DNA of 64,000 nucleotides from Mycoplasma seminis (GCF_030718845.1 NZ_CP132191.1:372001-436000); one strand, 5' to 3'. Counted from the first letter of the stretch, positions 10,334 to 20,907 are shown. Numbers and translations are program-made. Notes: a model not told the origin generated them from the letters alone.

Positions 10334-11104
10334 TTAATTATTTACCTCATTGCTAGGTGTTTTAGGTAAATCTGTATCTAGTTGTTCATCATAATTTTTA
10401 AATATTTTTCTGCATATTGATACAGTTCTATTAAAAAGAGAAAATGGGTATATTCCAAAAAATCTAATTACGAATTTTGTATATTTATTTTTAAATGAAT
10501 CTACATTTAAATTATTTCTTTTTAATAGATAGTAAATAAGAAATCTGTTCATAGAGTAATTTGATGTGAATCCTACGGCTACAATCATTATGACATAGAA
10601 AGCGATTTCTAAATCACTGAGCCCACTATTTGCAATTGCAATTATTGTTAAAACAATTGTACCTACAGAGAAAATAATGTTTCTAATAGGTCACATATTA
10701 AGCATTGAATTAATAATTTTTCTTTTGTTTTTAGATAAATTGTTTTCTCCGGCAATTAAATTAGTTGCATCTTGTGTAGATTTTAAGTAAAAGTTAGTAA
10801 ATAAGAATTTTAAGAATTTATTGTTTTCTTTATCAGGAAATCTTTGTGAAATAACTCTAGTAGTACCAAATAGTCTTAAAGCAATATTAAACTCTTGCAT
10901 AAAGACAAAGAACCATAATGGAATAACTCAAAAAACATATGATATAGCAACTAATATCAAGATAAAATCAATTTCTTGTCCTTTGACTTGTCTAACTACA
11001 ATAAAAATAAATGGAACAAATGAAATACAGAATGCAACAAACATTCCTCAAATAAGACTTAAATAAGTTTCGATTTTAGCTTTTGTTTTTACATTATTTT
11101 TCAT
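10334..11104 (-). CDS. Polytopic membrane protein, tandem paralogue A
   Basis: The protein is 256 aa when TGA is read as Trp. It has four predicted membrane helices in a 2+2 arrangement around a charged middle. That middle has VFMQEFNIALRLFGTTR and FPDKENNKFLKFLF, matching its downstream paralogue at 9579-10313. The tail is acidic (YDEQLDTDLPKTP). It is first in a two-gene minus-strand operon; the start ATG is followed by Lys/Asn codons. No known domain recognised. Separate copies with different termini suggest diverged partners, perhaps a heteromeric membrane complex, but that is inference. Confidence 0.8.
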
Positions 11105-11329
11105 AAATACATCCTTACATTTATATGTTATCACTTTAAAGTCTGTAAAATGATATGAATCCTTAGAATTTTTATGCTTAAAATTAAATTTAAAAGGTGA
11201 AATTTTAAGAAATTATTTAATCAAGCTAAATGAAAATTGCTTGTTTTTTCTCTCTACCTAGATTGAGAAAATTGAATTATTTTTCCACTATATTTCAGCA
11301 TTCTTGCTACAACAATGTATAATATACAC
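11105..11329. other. Divergent intergenic region
   Basis: 225 bases between the minus-strand membrane-protein pair and the plus-strand trmL operon. It is very AT-rich and carries no open frame with a ribosome binding site. The only clear element is the TATAAT close to trmL. Confidence 0.5.
11318..11323 (+). promoter_or_regulatory. -10 box of trmL operon, 6 bases before the start codon
   Basis: The sequence is TATAATATACACATG: a perfect -10 box ends 6 bases before the ATG and no Shine-Dalgarno sequence lies between. If this box is used, transcription begins at or next to the start codon and the mRNA is leaderless. Confidence 0.5.
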
Positions 11330-11875
11330 ATGTTAAATATAGTATTATACCAACCAGAAATTTGCCCTAATACAGGGAATATAATTCGTACATGTTTTGC
11401 TATCGGAGCAAAATTACACATTATCAAACCAATTAGTTTTGATTTACACCCTAAATGACTTAGAAGAGCAGGAGCAGGAAGAATGCTTTCAGATATTCCT
11501 CATGAAGTGCATAAATCATATAAAGATTTTGCTGAAAAATATGGTGATAAAAAAATCTTTTACATCACTCGTTATGGGCTAAAATCATACACCGATGTTG
11601 ATTATAAAGCTGAATATCAAGATAAAGGAGAAATCTGATTAATGTTCGGGAGAGAGTCTACTGGAATTGATAAAAAAGTCCTACAAGACCACTTAGATGA
11701 TTGTTTAAGAATTCCAATGGTTTCAGCAATGCGTTCAATTAATTTAGGTAACTGTGTAAGTATTCTTGGATTTGAAGTTATGAGACAACTTGATTTTCAA
11801 GACTTATCATTATACGAAGTTGAAAAAGGAAAATATTTCTTAAGAGATTATGTTGAAGATAACGAGCAAAAGTAA
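11330..11875 (+). CDS. trmL: tRNA (cytidine/uridine-2'-O)-methyltransferase, TrmL type
   Basis: The protein is 181 aa when TGA is read as Trp, typical for TrmL. It methylates the ribose of wobble nucleotide 34 in some tRNALeu species using S-adenosylmethionine. SPOUT motifs in order: [20 protein letters not shown] at the N-terminus, [10 protein letters not shown] in the middle (motif 2), and [18 protein letters not shown] (motif 3, the knot). It is first in a four-gene operon and overlaps the next gene by 26 bases. No ribosome binding site precedes the ATG (see the promoter entry). Confidence 0.9.
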
Positions 11876-12581
11876 CCCTAAAATCAAGGAATTAAAGAAA
11901 TTATTAACTAATAAAAAATATCGTTTACAAGAACAAAAATTTATTGTTGAAGGATATCATTTAGTTCAAGAAGCCTATGATGCAGGGCTATTATTAGAAA
12001 CCTTTGAATACAGCGCTGCACAGCCTAAATATTCAAATTCAATATTAGTTACTCAAGAAATTTTAAAAGACCTTAGTGATACTGTTACTCCACAAAATAT
12101 TATTGGAGTATGTAAGTTCCCAGAAGTTAAAAAACATGGAAGTAAAATTTTATATCTAGATAATTTACAAGATCCAGGCAATGTTGGAACTATTATCCGT
12201 TTAGCTAAGGCTTTTGATATTGATACAATTTATATAAATCAATTTGATTATTTTAATCCTAAAACAATTCGTTCATCACAAGGAGCATTTTTTAGCAGTA
12301 ATATTATTTCAGGTAAAAATGGGGTTGAATTTTTAAGCAAGCTTAAAGAAGAAGACTTTCATATCTATGCTACAGTGCTAAATGAAAAAGCGCTTGCATT
12401 AAATGAAGTTAAATTCCCTGATGATAAATTTGTTATTATAGTAGGAAATGAAGGAAATGGAGTTAGTTTACAAGTACAAGAGCTTAGTGACACACTTATA
12501 TACATTCCAATTTCATTTGAAAGCTTAAACGTAGCTTGTGCAACAGCTATTGTGCTAGATAAAATAAGAAATAGAGGATAA
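11850..12581 (+). CDS. TrmH/SpoU-family RNA 2'-O-methyltransferase
   Basis: The protein is 243 aa. An N-terminal substrate-binding domain ([26 protein letters not shown]) precedes a SPOUT domain. That domain has LQDPGNVGTIIRLAKAF (motif 1), VIIVGNEGNGVS (motif 2) and YIPISFESLNVACATAIVL (motif 3). The layout is that of RlmB- or TsnR-like enzymes acting on rRNA or tRNA; the exact target cannot be set from sequence. The ATG lies 26 bases inside trmL in another frame. The N-terminal SNPKIK motif matches the family start, which supports this choice. Confidence 0.88.
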   Translation: MLKITSKSNPKIKELKKLLTNKKYRLQEQKFIVEGYHLVQEAYDAGLLLETFEYSAAQPKYSNSILVTQEILKDLSDTVTPQNIIGVCKFPEVKKHGSKILYLDNLQDPGNVGTIIRLAKAFDIDTIYINQFDYFNPKTIRSSQGAFFSSNIISGKNGVEFLSKLKEEDFHIYATVLNEKALALNEVKFPDDKFVIIVGNEGNGVSLQVQELSDTLIYIPISFESLNVACATAIVLDKIRNRG

Positions 12582-12582
12582 G

Positions 12583-12843
12583 ATGAATAAAATCAAAGAA
12601 TTAAGCATTAGTATTAAAGATAAAAAGTTTTCTTTAAACCTTGAAGGCTACAATAAAAAAGAAGTTGATGATTTTTTACAATATTTATTCATTAATTTAG
12701 TTGAAGAAGAAGATACTAAAGAAAACTTAGAAACTCAATTAAATAAATACAAAGAATTATATAAAGTTGAATTTGATAAAAATAAAGTCCTTGAAGAAGA
12801 AAACAAAAGATTAAGTAAAGAAGTGGAGAAAATTTATGAATAA
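12583..12843 (+). CDS. DivIVA-like coiled-coil protein (86 aa)
   Basis: The N-terminus has the DivIVA/GpsB signature F-x-x-x-x-x-GYxxxEVDDFL (LNLEGYNKKEVDDFLQYL). A Glu/Lys-rich coiled coil fills residues 38-86. Such proteins bind curved membrane and organise division or growth sites; this one is short, close to GpsB in size. It starts one base after the methyltransferase stop, and the rbgA start overlaps its last 8 bases, so translation is coupled. Its role in a wall-less cell is unknown. Confidence 0.75.
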   Translation: MNKIKELSISIKDKKFSLNLEGYNKKEVDDFLQYLFINLVEEEDTKENLETQLNKYKELYKVEFDKNKVLEEENKRLSKEVEKIYE

Positions 12844-13690
12844 TGAAAATGAAAACAAGTATCAAAATTTAATTCAATGATATCCAGGTCACATGGCTAA
12901 AGCTATGAAGGACATTAGAGAAAATGCAAACTTAGCTGATTTATTTATTGTTGTTCTAGATGCTAGATGTCCAATTAGTTCATATAATGAAGATTTTGAT
13001 AAAGTTGCTCCGCAAAAACCAAGATTATTTATTATTACTAAATCTGATTTAATGGATAAAAATAAAAAGCCTTTAATCGAAAAACGTTTTAAAGGTGAAA
13101 ACCTTTTATGACTAGATTTAAGAAAGCAAAGTTCTAAAAAAGTTATTTTAAATAAAATTAAATCTATTATGAAAGAGAAAATTGAACGTAATAAAGCCAA
13201 AGGAATGTTAATTACTAGAATTAAATCTTTTGTTGTTGGAGTTCCTAATTGTGGTAAAAGCACTTTGATTAATTTAGTTTCTGATAAGAAAACATTAAAA
13301 GTTGCTAACTATCCAGGGGTAACTAGAGAAAAGAAATGAGTAGTTAATGGTGAATACTTATTTTTAGATACTCCAGGGATTTTACTTCCTAAATTTGATG
13401 ATCAAGAAAATGCTATTAAACTTTTAGTAACAGGTGCTATAAAACTTGAAAACTTTCCACTTGAGTTTTGTGCAACTAAAATATATGCTTTAATTTCAAA
13501 ATATTATCCTGAAAAAATTCAAGCTTTAGGTTTACAACCTAGTGAAAATGATGTTGATATTTATGCTCAATTCCATAATTATGCAAATTTAAATAAAGTG
13601 TTTAAAGAAAAAGGTAAAGTTGATTTAACTCGTGCTTATACTTTGTTTATAAATTGAGCTAAGAATTTAAATGATGTCACTTATGATTAA
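12836..13690 (+). CDS. rbgA: Ribosome biogenesis GTPase RbgA (YlqF)
   Basis: The protein is 284 aa. It is a circularly permuted GTPase: the G4 motif TKSD comes first (about residue 63), then G1 GVPNCGKST (about 135-143), then G2/G3 with PGVT and DTPG (about 160-182). The N-terminal WYPGHMAKAMKDI is the RbgA hallmark; its Trp and one more near GENLLW are TGA. RbgA acts late in 50S subunit assembly. The ATG overlaps the DivIVA-like gene by 8 bases and is preceded by GTGGAG. It is last in the operon with two RNA methyltransferases, consistent with a ribosome-related unit. Confidence 0.93.
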
Positions 13691-13733
13691 AAAATACCTA
13701 AATGCTTATGACATAGGCATTAAGGTATTTTTT
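13691..13733. terminator. Bidirectional terminator between convergent operons
   Basis: A 14-bp stem (AAATACCTAAATGC/GCATTAAGGTATTT, one mismatch) flanked by A and T runs. It ends rbgA from the left and the PcrA operon from the right. Confidence 0.8.
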
Positions 13734-15366
13734 AAATATCTTCATTTGTGTAATAACAAGCAAATACTTTGGCTTTTAAAATAATTAATTCATCTAAATT
13801 TACTGGTGGATTTTCATAAATAACTTTAATATTATTGTTGCTTGCAAGGTTAATAACATTAATACAATCAAAATAAATTTTAGTGTTATTTAAATGCGAA
13901 GTAACCTTATCTCCAATAACAATTGCTTTAAGCTTTGTATCGTTAATAATATTAATTAAAGCTTTATCAATTTCATTAATATATAAAGCTGTAGGTATTG
14001 CATTTTTGAAATTTTCATCTATTTTTCTTTTTAGGTTTAAGTGGTCAAACATATTATTGTAAGCATAAATTAAACAAATAGGATTGTTTTCGCTGTTATC
14101 TAATTGTTTGTTTAAATAAACTTCTTGAGAAATTTTAACTAGAAGGTTTTTATTATTTTTGTTGGAGTTTTTAGTAACATAATCGTATCAATAATTTTCA
14201 TATTCATAATTTAAAATAGGTATCTTATGGAAGAATTGATTTCATTTGTTATCAATTACATCATATGAATCATTTGAAACTGATGCGATAGTTAAATTAG
14301 ATGATTTACTTGAAGAATAATTCTTAATTGGGAAATAATTAATATGCATATTATTTAAATCTTTATTAAGTAATGAATTCTCATTACGGTAACGGATTAA
14401 TTGCGAGTTAAATTCCTTAAATTCTTTAGTATTAATGAAATCAAGTGGTAAATTAATATAGTTTTTATATTGTTTGAATTCATTTAAAATGTTAAAAAGT
14501 GAATAAGAAATTTTAGCTATTAACATTTCTCTAGAATATTCGGTTGCTAATTTAGTATTTCTAAAAATAGTAGCCGCAATAAAACATTTACTATAGCTAA
14601 TATCATTATTAATTTGCATAGCTTTATGTAAATATTTTAAATAAGTATGTTTACTTTTTTCGCTTACTACAAGGAATAAAAATCCATTTTGTTTAAATAT
14701 AGGTGTCTTTTTAGGGTTTAAGTCAAACTGATTAAATACTTCATTAATATATTCGCTTTCAATGTTTCTAGTGATATAAAAAGGCTTTAAAGCGAATGCA
14801 ATAATTATATGCGTATTTCCTTTAAATTCAGCATTATAAAAGCTATTTTCTTCTTGATTAAGCAATTCAACTGTTTGATTTTTTCTTTTTCAAGTAATAA
14901 TGCAATTATATTCACCGTTTTCAAGTGGATAAATTTTTAAATGATAAATATTTTGAACTCCACATTTTTTATCAAAGAAATAAATAAGTCTTTCATATAG
15001 GTTTAAACTGTTTTTGATATTGTTAGCAAAATTAAAGGCAATCTGTTGTTTTTTAATTATTCCTTCTTTAATGTAGTTTGAAATATATTTTGAACTCTCT
15101 TCATCTAGAATACTTAAAAATGTATCAAGAGGAATGTAATTGTATTGTTGAAATTTAAACTTTTGAGCATCAAATATAGTAGCGAAAGCATAATTTTTAG
15201 AACTTTGTCTAATAACACGATTGTTGTTACTATCTATTTTAAACAGAATGATACCAGAAGAATTTCTTGCATAAAAGAAGTAAAGCAGAAGGATAAAAAG
15301 AAAGGTGAATAATGTGATAGCCACAAAGACACCAATTATTACACCGATGATAGATGAAATAGGCAT
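13732..15366 (-). CDS. Membrane-anchored protein of unknown function (544 aa)
   Basis: One N-terminal membrane helix (about residues 5-33) precedes a soluble region of about 510 residues, read through several TGA Trp codons. The soluble part is Asn/Lys/Ile-rich, with no recognised catalytic motif. Part of it looks like a mixed alpha/beta fold (for example NTHIIIAFALKPFYI, and FLFLVVSE). The ATG overlaps the PcrA stop as TAATG, so it is coupled to the helicase. A mycoplasma-specific family (NCBI names such as MHO_4530) is said to occur beside pcrA. I recall this only loosely and cannot confirm it. Confidence 0.75.
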
Positions 15367-17555
15367 TATTTAGGAATTACCTTAATTGCAGGGTGATTTT
15401 TATTTAATGTTTTTACTTTTTTATCCTTAATAAATTCAACTACTATTTCGCTTGGAGTTACTTCTAAAACTTCTCCTTCTCCAAATACAACGTGACTAAT
15501 AATGTCACCAACTATAATGTGGTTATTAGGAACGCTTTGCTCTTCACTGTTGAAGTCTTGGAAGTAACGGTTTTTACCATTAATAATAGTTTCGTTTACA
15601 TTAATTCCCATTTCTTCAATGAAACGAGATGGAACTTTATCTATTTCAGTACCAATAACTTTTCCTCTTGAATCAGAAAGGAATAATTTATTTCTAGCAC
15701 GAGTTACGGCAACATAAGCAAGACGTCTTTCATCCTCTAAATCATTAGAATATCTTCCATTAGCAGCAAATTTATCTGATGGAGTTTTCTTTTCAAGTGA
15801 ACGACGATTTGGGAAAATTCCTTCAGAAAGTCCTACGATAAAGACGTTGTCAAATTCTAATCCTTTAGCTGAGTGAATTGTCATTAATGAAACATAGTTT
15901 GGTACATTATCATATTCATCTGAAACAGACATTAAAGATACCATGTTTAAGTAATCTGAAACACTTTTACCTTTATTCTTTTCTTCTCAGTTTGCAATTG
16001 AGTTAATAAGTTCTTTAACGTTATCTTCAGCTGATCCCCGTAAGTTTTCATTTAGTGCTATGTGTTCATAGTATTTGATTTCTTCAAGGAATTTATTTAA
16101 TGTAACACTAATGCTGTTGTTTTGAAGTGCTTTTGCATATTTGATTACAAGCACCATGAATGGATAAATAGATTTTTTAATTTTTTCAGCTGGAATCGGA
16201 AGAGTTCTAATATCTTCTTGAAGTGTTCTAAATAATGATTTTCCTTTAGATTTAGCATAAGCTTTTAATTTGTTTAATGTAGCTTCCCCAATACCTCTGT
16301 TAGGTACATTGATAATACGTTCTAGAGCAATATCTTTTTGTTCAGCAATAACTCTAAGGAAAGCTAAAGCATCTTTAACTTCAGCGCGTTCAAAGAATTT
16401 AATTCCATTAAAGATCTTATGGTTAATGTTTTCTTCAATAAGAGCTTCTTCAAAAGGTCTTGAGTAATAGTTTGAACGGTATAAAATAGCGATTTCTTTA
16501 AGTTGATTTTTTTGTTTTTTAAGTTCGTTGATTTTTTGAACTACTCATCTAGCTTCAGCTTCTGGAGAAAATCCGTGATAGAATTCAACATCATCTCCAA
16601 GTTGATTTTGAGTTATTAAATCTTTATGTAAACGATTTGAATTGTTAGAAATTAAATTGTTAGCTGCATCAAGGATTTTTTGAGTTGAACGGTAGTTAAT
16701 ATCAAGAATAATAGTTTTAGTATTTGGGTATTCTTTATCAAAATTAAGGATTAAATCCACATCTGCACCACGTCAGTTGTAAATTGTTTGGTCAGGATCT
16801 CCGACAATAGTTAAATGTGTATTAGGACCAACAAGTAGTTTGATTAAATCATATTGCATTCTTGAAGTATCTTGAAACTCATCAACTAAAACATATTCAA
16901 ATTGTTTTTGATAAATAGCAGCAACTTCTGGGTGTGTTTCTAAAAGCATTTTAGTTAAAATAACTAAATCATCAAAATCAAGAGAACCTTTAGATGTTAA
17001 TTCATTTAAGTAATCTTGGTAAACATTCGGAACAATTTCTTGGAAATCAGAATTTTTAAGTTCTTTTGCAAGTTCTTCACGAGTGAGTTCCATATTTTTA
17101 GCATATGAAATGTACTCAATCATACTTTTGTAACTAATATCATGGCTTGAAATTTCTCTTTTACGATAAATATTACCTAAAATTTGAATTTTATCTGGTT
17201 CATCAACAATTAAGAAATCATTGTGAAATCCAAGTAAACGAATGTGTTTTCTTAATAATTCAGCACAGAAAGAGTGGAATGTAGAAATCTTTAATTCGCT
17301 TTTTAGACTTTTATTTGTGTAATTAAGCACTCTTTGCTTCATTTCATTAGCAGCTTTATTAGTAAAAGTCATAGCTAAAATATTTTTAGGTCTTACTCCT
17401 AAATCATTAATTAAGTAAGCAATTTTTCTTGTAAGCACTCTAGTTTTACCAGAACCTGCTCCTGCAATAATTCTAAGTGGTGAATCAAAGTATTCAACCG
17501 CTTCTTTTTGTTGTAGGTTTAAATCACTTAATAAATCAACTTTAATTAAATCCAT
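15366..17555 (-). CDS. pcrA: ATP-dependent DNA helicase PcrA/UvrD
   Basis: The protein is 729 aa, typical of PcrA. SF1A helicase motifs in order: LNLQQKEAV (Q motif), GAGSGKT Walker A (about residues 31-37), AMTFTNKAANEM (Ia), VDEFQDTS (II), VGDPDQTIYNWR (III, Trp by TGA), LDINYRST (IV), TIHSAKGLEFDNVFIVGL (V), and VAVTRARNKLFL (VI). It unwinds 3'-5' in excision repair and replication restart. The chosen ATG at 17555 follows AAGGAG and begins MDLIKV; a longer in-frame start upstream would overlap the RDD gene. The next gene overlaps as TAATG. Confidence 0.95.
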
Positions 17556-17556
17556 A

Positions 17557-18174
17557 TTATTCTCCTTGCTCAAAGTATCTAAATTTTCTTTCTGTGTAGT
17601 AATAAGGAAGTAAGATAATATCTTTTTCCTCAATAAGTTCTAAATATTTATCTTCAACTATTCGAGAGTTAAATGAAATATCTAAAAGAGTTAATTTTCT
17701 TTTTGAAAAAATTAACATAAAATAACCTAATGTTTGAATTATGAATCATGTACCCATGAAGGCGGTTAAAATACCCGTAAGAACTTGACCTGATAAAGTA
17801 CTTTTAATAGTTTGCTCATCAAGTGAATTTCCTAATTTTTTTTGCATAATTCCTGCAGCTATTAAAATAATAACTACATTCAATGTGATAAAGAAACATC
17901 CGAGGACATTTCTTTTAAAAATTAAATAGTAATGAAATTTTTTATCGGCTGAATTAATAACTTTTAAATTCAATATCAGCATTCCTATAGTTTTACCTTT
18001 TCAAATTAAGGGAAATAAGATGTAGTAGCAATTTATCCAAATTAAAGAAATACCTAAGGTTTGATAGTATTTTCAATGCACTAAAGCAGCGATAGCAAAG
18101 ATAAAAGCAACAACAAGAACAAAATCAATTAAATTAGAAAAAAATCTTTTGAAAAAACCGGCGTTTTTGTACAT
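17557..18174 (-). CDS. RDD family membrane protein
   Basis: The protein is 205 aa when TGA is read as Trp. It opens with FFKRFFSNLIDFVLV, the Arg-x-x-x-x-x-Asp core of the RDD domain. It continues with helices at about 15-35 and 42-58, the KGKTIGMLILNLKVI loop found in most RDD proteins, and further helices near 85-105 and 125-155. RDD proteins are small transporters or channels of uncertain substrate; some take part in Na+/H+ exchange. Start and stop overlap neighbours (TAATG with the glycosyltransferase upstream), so it is one unit with the glycosyltransferase and PcrA. Confidence 0.8.
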
Positions 18175-19193
18175 TATTCTAAATTATCTAAAATCTTACT
18201 TTTAATTAATTTTTTATAGCTTTCTCTTAACATTCTAGTTTCAGGTGAATCAATCATCATATACATATTAGTTGTTAAGAATAATTGGAATTCAGGACTG
18301 TTTTCAATCTTGTTAAGAAATTCATCATGTTTTTTAATTAATAATTCACTTCTTTTTTCTTCAAGTTGTTCTTTATCTGTCTTAGAAAAGTGTCTATATA
18401 CAAAATATGTTTCAGATAAAAATCCTGTTAAAAGTAATTTAACATAGTAGTATTTTGCATATTTTAATTCTTCTTGAATTTTTAAATTCATGTGTTGTGC
18501 TTTAGCTTCAATTGCGTGGAATGATTCAAGTGAAACTTTAGTATTAAATCAAGTGTTTGATGAAATGAATTCACGAATAATTCTGAAGTCTAAATATTTA
18601 TATTTTTTAGCTTCCATTAGTAAAATATAATTTAATTCAATACACATTAAAGTGTCATTTGAAACTTGTGGTTTATATTTCATAACTTTTTTAACAAGTG
18701 ATTTTTTATAAATTTTGTTAAAAACAAATGGATAAGTATAAGCAAATATTTTAGGTTCTTTGCTTAAATCAACTACTTTATCGAATTCACCTCTTTCTTT
18801 AGGTCTAAAACGAACGGTTCCAATTAATCTAGGTTTGAATTCTAAAACGTCAACGTTTCAACGCTGTGCATGTTCGATCATATCTCCAATAAAGTATCTT
18901 TTAATACTTGTATCAGAATTAATTACAGTTACATATTCACCTTTAACAATTCTGAATGCACTAACTAAATTGTGTTGGTATGAATTATCCTTAGAGTTAG
19001 AAATAACAATTAATCTACTTCCAAAAAATTCGTAATATTTTTTTGCTACTTTGTAAATATTTTTAGCTTCAGAGCTTTTATTAACACATAAAATTACTTC
19101 AAAACTTTGAGTTTCTTGTTCTTTTAATGATGCTAAAAAAGTATCTACTTGAGCTGCATTTTCTCCTACTAATGATATTATTGATAATCTCAT
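18174..19193 (-). CDS. Family 2-like glycosyltransferase
   Basis: The protein is 339 aa. The N-terminus MRLSIISLVGENAAQVDTFL begins a GT-A Rossmann fold. GEYVTVINSDTSI at about residues 88-100 contains the D-x-D-like metal site (NSD). FKPRLIG and EFDKVVDLS follow, with a helical C-terminal third. GT2 enzymes use nucleotide sugars to make glycolipids or capsule; the acceptor here is unknown. Ribosome binding site AAGGAG lies just before the ATG. It is first in the operon leading to RDD protein and PcrA. It has no membrane helix, so it is probably cytosolic. Confidence 0.8.
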
Positions 19194-19319
19194 TTTTGCT
19201 CCTTAATTTTTATATATAAAATTTTACCATATTTATTACTTTAAATTTAAGGCTTATTGGTCTAAAAGGTATTTTTTTAGCTATTATGTAGTAGTTAAAA
19301 ACAAAAAAATGCAATTAAA

Positions 19320-19343
19320 AACTCAACAAATTTCTTTGTTGAG
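19320..19343 (-). terminator. Terminator of the small 27-codon gene
   Basis: Stem CTCAACAAA/TTTGTTGAG with a four-base loop, followed by TTTTTAATTGCATTTTTTT in the minus direction. Confidence 0.7.
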
Positions 19344-19365
19344 TATAAAATTAAGTGGCTTTCTT

Positions 19366-19449
19366 TTATAAAACAGCAATAGCATGATTATATATTGGAA
19401 GATTTTCATCATATATATAATAATTCTTATAATCAAAAGTATTATACAT
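19366..19449 (-). CDS. Putative 27-aa peptide gene (or small RNA)
   Basis: The peptide starts MYNTFDYKNYYIYDEN and ends NHAIAVL: Tyr-rich and slightly acidic. AAAGGAG lies 7 bases before the ATG. A perfect TATAAT lies 44 bases before it (19494-19499), and a strong terminator follows the stop. This is a complete transcription unit on the minus strand, between the lipoprotein stop (19502) and the glycosyltransferase operon. It could encode a small protein, or be a regulatory RNA whose open frame is incidental. No homologue is recognised. Confidence 0.45.
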   Translation of the reverse strand: MYNTFDYKNYYIYDENLPIYNHAIAVL

Positions 19450-19493
19450 TGTTCATTCTCCTTTACATAAAATAAATTATTAATTACTATTTA

Positions 19494-19499
19494 ATTATA
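19494..19499 (-). promoter_or_regulatory. -10 box of the 27-codon gene
   Basis: TATAAT on the minus strand, 3 bases after the stop of the upstream lipoprotein gene and giving a leader of roughly 35 bases. Confidence 0.4.
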
Positions 19500-19501
19500 C
19501 C

Positions 19502-20143
19502 TTATCTAATTCCAACTTCATGTAAATAAGTATGAAGTTTAATTAAATCCATTTTAGTTAAAGTAGTGTCTAAATTATTAAATCTTTGAACTAAGTTTTT
19601 GAATTCTTTTGAATCAACATCTATTCCATTACCAATATTATCTGGTTTTCTTCATTGTTTAGAATTGATAAATTTTTCATAACTATTTTTATCTTCGTCT
19701 TGAAATTGAATTGGTAAATTAGGATATTCTACACTTACCCATGCATCATTACTCATTAAATTATCATATGAGTTAGGATGATTACTCATTTTAGAATATT
19801 TTCTAATTGTTTTAAGAGTTTTAGTTAAACTATTATTAATATTTGTAATATCTTTAGGTTTTAAATTATCATCAAAATCCATATCTTTCATTTTTTCAAA
19901 ATGTTCTCAAAGATTTCTATTATAACTATGAATTTGTTGAAGAATTTTTTTATCTCCCTCTTCTTTTTCTTCATAACTAAAATCTTTATCTGGTATTACA
20001 GCATCTAAATCTTCTTCATCTTCAACTGGTTTTGGAAGTGGTGGTGCTATAATATTTTTCTTTTCACAAGCAACCACACTAAGTGGTGCAATAATTACTG
20101 GTGCTGCTAAAAATAAAATACTTAATTTGTTAAATGTTTTCAT
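19502..20143 (-). CDS. Lipoprotein of unknown function (213 aa)
   Basis: The signal peptide has MKTFNK at the N-terminus, a hydrophobic core and lipobox SVVAC, so Cys26 should be lipidated. A Pro/Glu/Asp-rich linker (KPVEDEEDLDAV) follows, then a helical domain. Trp occurs by both TGG and TGA (RNLWEHF, SKQWRKPD). The family is not recognised; such short lipoproteins are often species-specific surface antigens. The ATG follows AAGGAG. No hairpin lies directly after the stop; the next unit's promoter begins at once. Confidence 0.8.
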
Positions 20144-20178
20144 AATTTTCTCCTTAATTGTTTTTCTACTTATATTCT

Positions 20179-20213
20179 AAAAAAAAAAAAAAACAAAACC
20201 ACTTTGTGGTTTG
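20179..20213 (-). terminator. Terminator of the azoreductase gene with a long T run
   Basis: An AAACCAC/GTGGTTT stem is followed in the minus direction by TTTTG and a run of about 14 T. The T run sits just upstream of the lipoprotein gene at 19502-20143, so length variation there could also touch that promoter region. Confidence 0.7.
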
Positions 20214-20245
20214 TAAGCAAGAAATTGAAAATCATACTTTTAAGC

Positions 20246-20839
20246 CTATTTTATAGCACTTTTAATTTCATCTGCAAGGTGATTTTCTAATTGATCTAAA
20301 GTAATATCTGAATTAGGTTTTACTTTAGTTCCATATCATTTAATATTTTTCACTTCTTGAGCACCTAAAAATTTAAATGTTCCTTCGAGTCAACTTGCAT
20401 GTGTTCCTCAAGGATATCATCCTTCTGGTGCACCTTGTGTTGAGACAATAATAACTTTTTTAATGTTTGTTAAAAGTCCGATTGCATCACCACTTTTTGA
20501 ATATTTATAACTAAATGTTTTATTAGCTACAGAAATAGAATCAATAAAGTTTTTTAATACTGTAGAAGCGTTAAAATTAATCATTGGATTTGAAACAACT
20601 ACAACATCACTGTTTTTCATAAGTTCAATCCATTTATCTGAATTAACATCATTTCAGTATGTAGATAAATTATTAGCTGTCATAAATACGCTGGCTAATT
20701 CTGTTTGATTTAAATCAATACGTGTGATTTGATTATTTGCATCTTTTCCGTATTCTGTTTCGATAAGATCTAAAATTTTATGTGAGTTTGATGCTGAAGT
20801 TGGAACAACATGAGCATCTAGAATTGTAATTTTTTGCAT
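20246..20839 (-). CDS. azoR: FMN-dependent NADH-azoreductase/quinone reductase
   Basis: The protein is 197 aa when TGA is read as Trp. It has a flavodoxin-like fold: KITILDAHVVPTSASNSHKI is the phosphate-binding first strand and loop, SNPMINFNASTVLKNFIDSI is the AzoR substrate/FMN motif, and STQGAPEGWYPWGTH is the second FMN loop. It reduces quinones and azo compounds with NADH, probably as an oxidative-stress or redox-balance enzyme in the cytosol. It starts at ATG 20839 after GAGGT. Monocistronic. Confidence 0.88.
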
Positions 20840-20907
20840 GTTTTTACCTCTTATGTTATGTTTGCTAGCATATTTATTATAATGCAATTATTTGCTAAAA
20901 AAAGTAA

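Noticed and set aside
19200-19365. tRNA or other structured RNA gene
   Set aside because: No cloverleaf, no GTTC-type T loop and no matching acceptor arms were seen here or in other gaps; only the terminator hairpin stands out.
20179-20195. Phase-variable homopolymer controlling the lipoprotein at 19502-20143
   Set aside because: The run of about 14 A/T is explained as the T tract of the azoreductase terminator. It lies outside any coding frame, so phase switching is possible but not supported.
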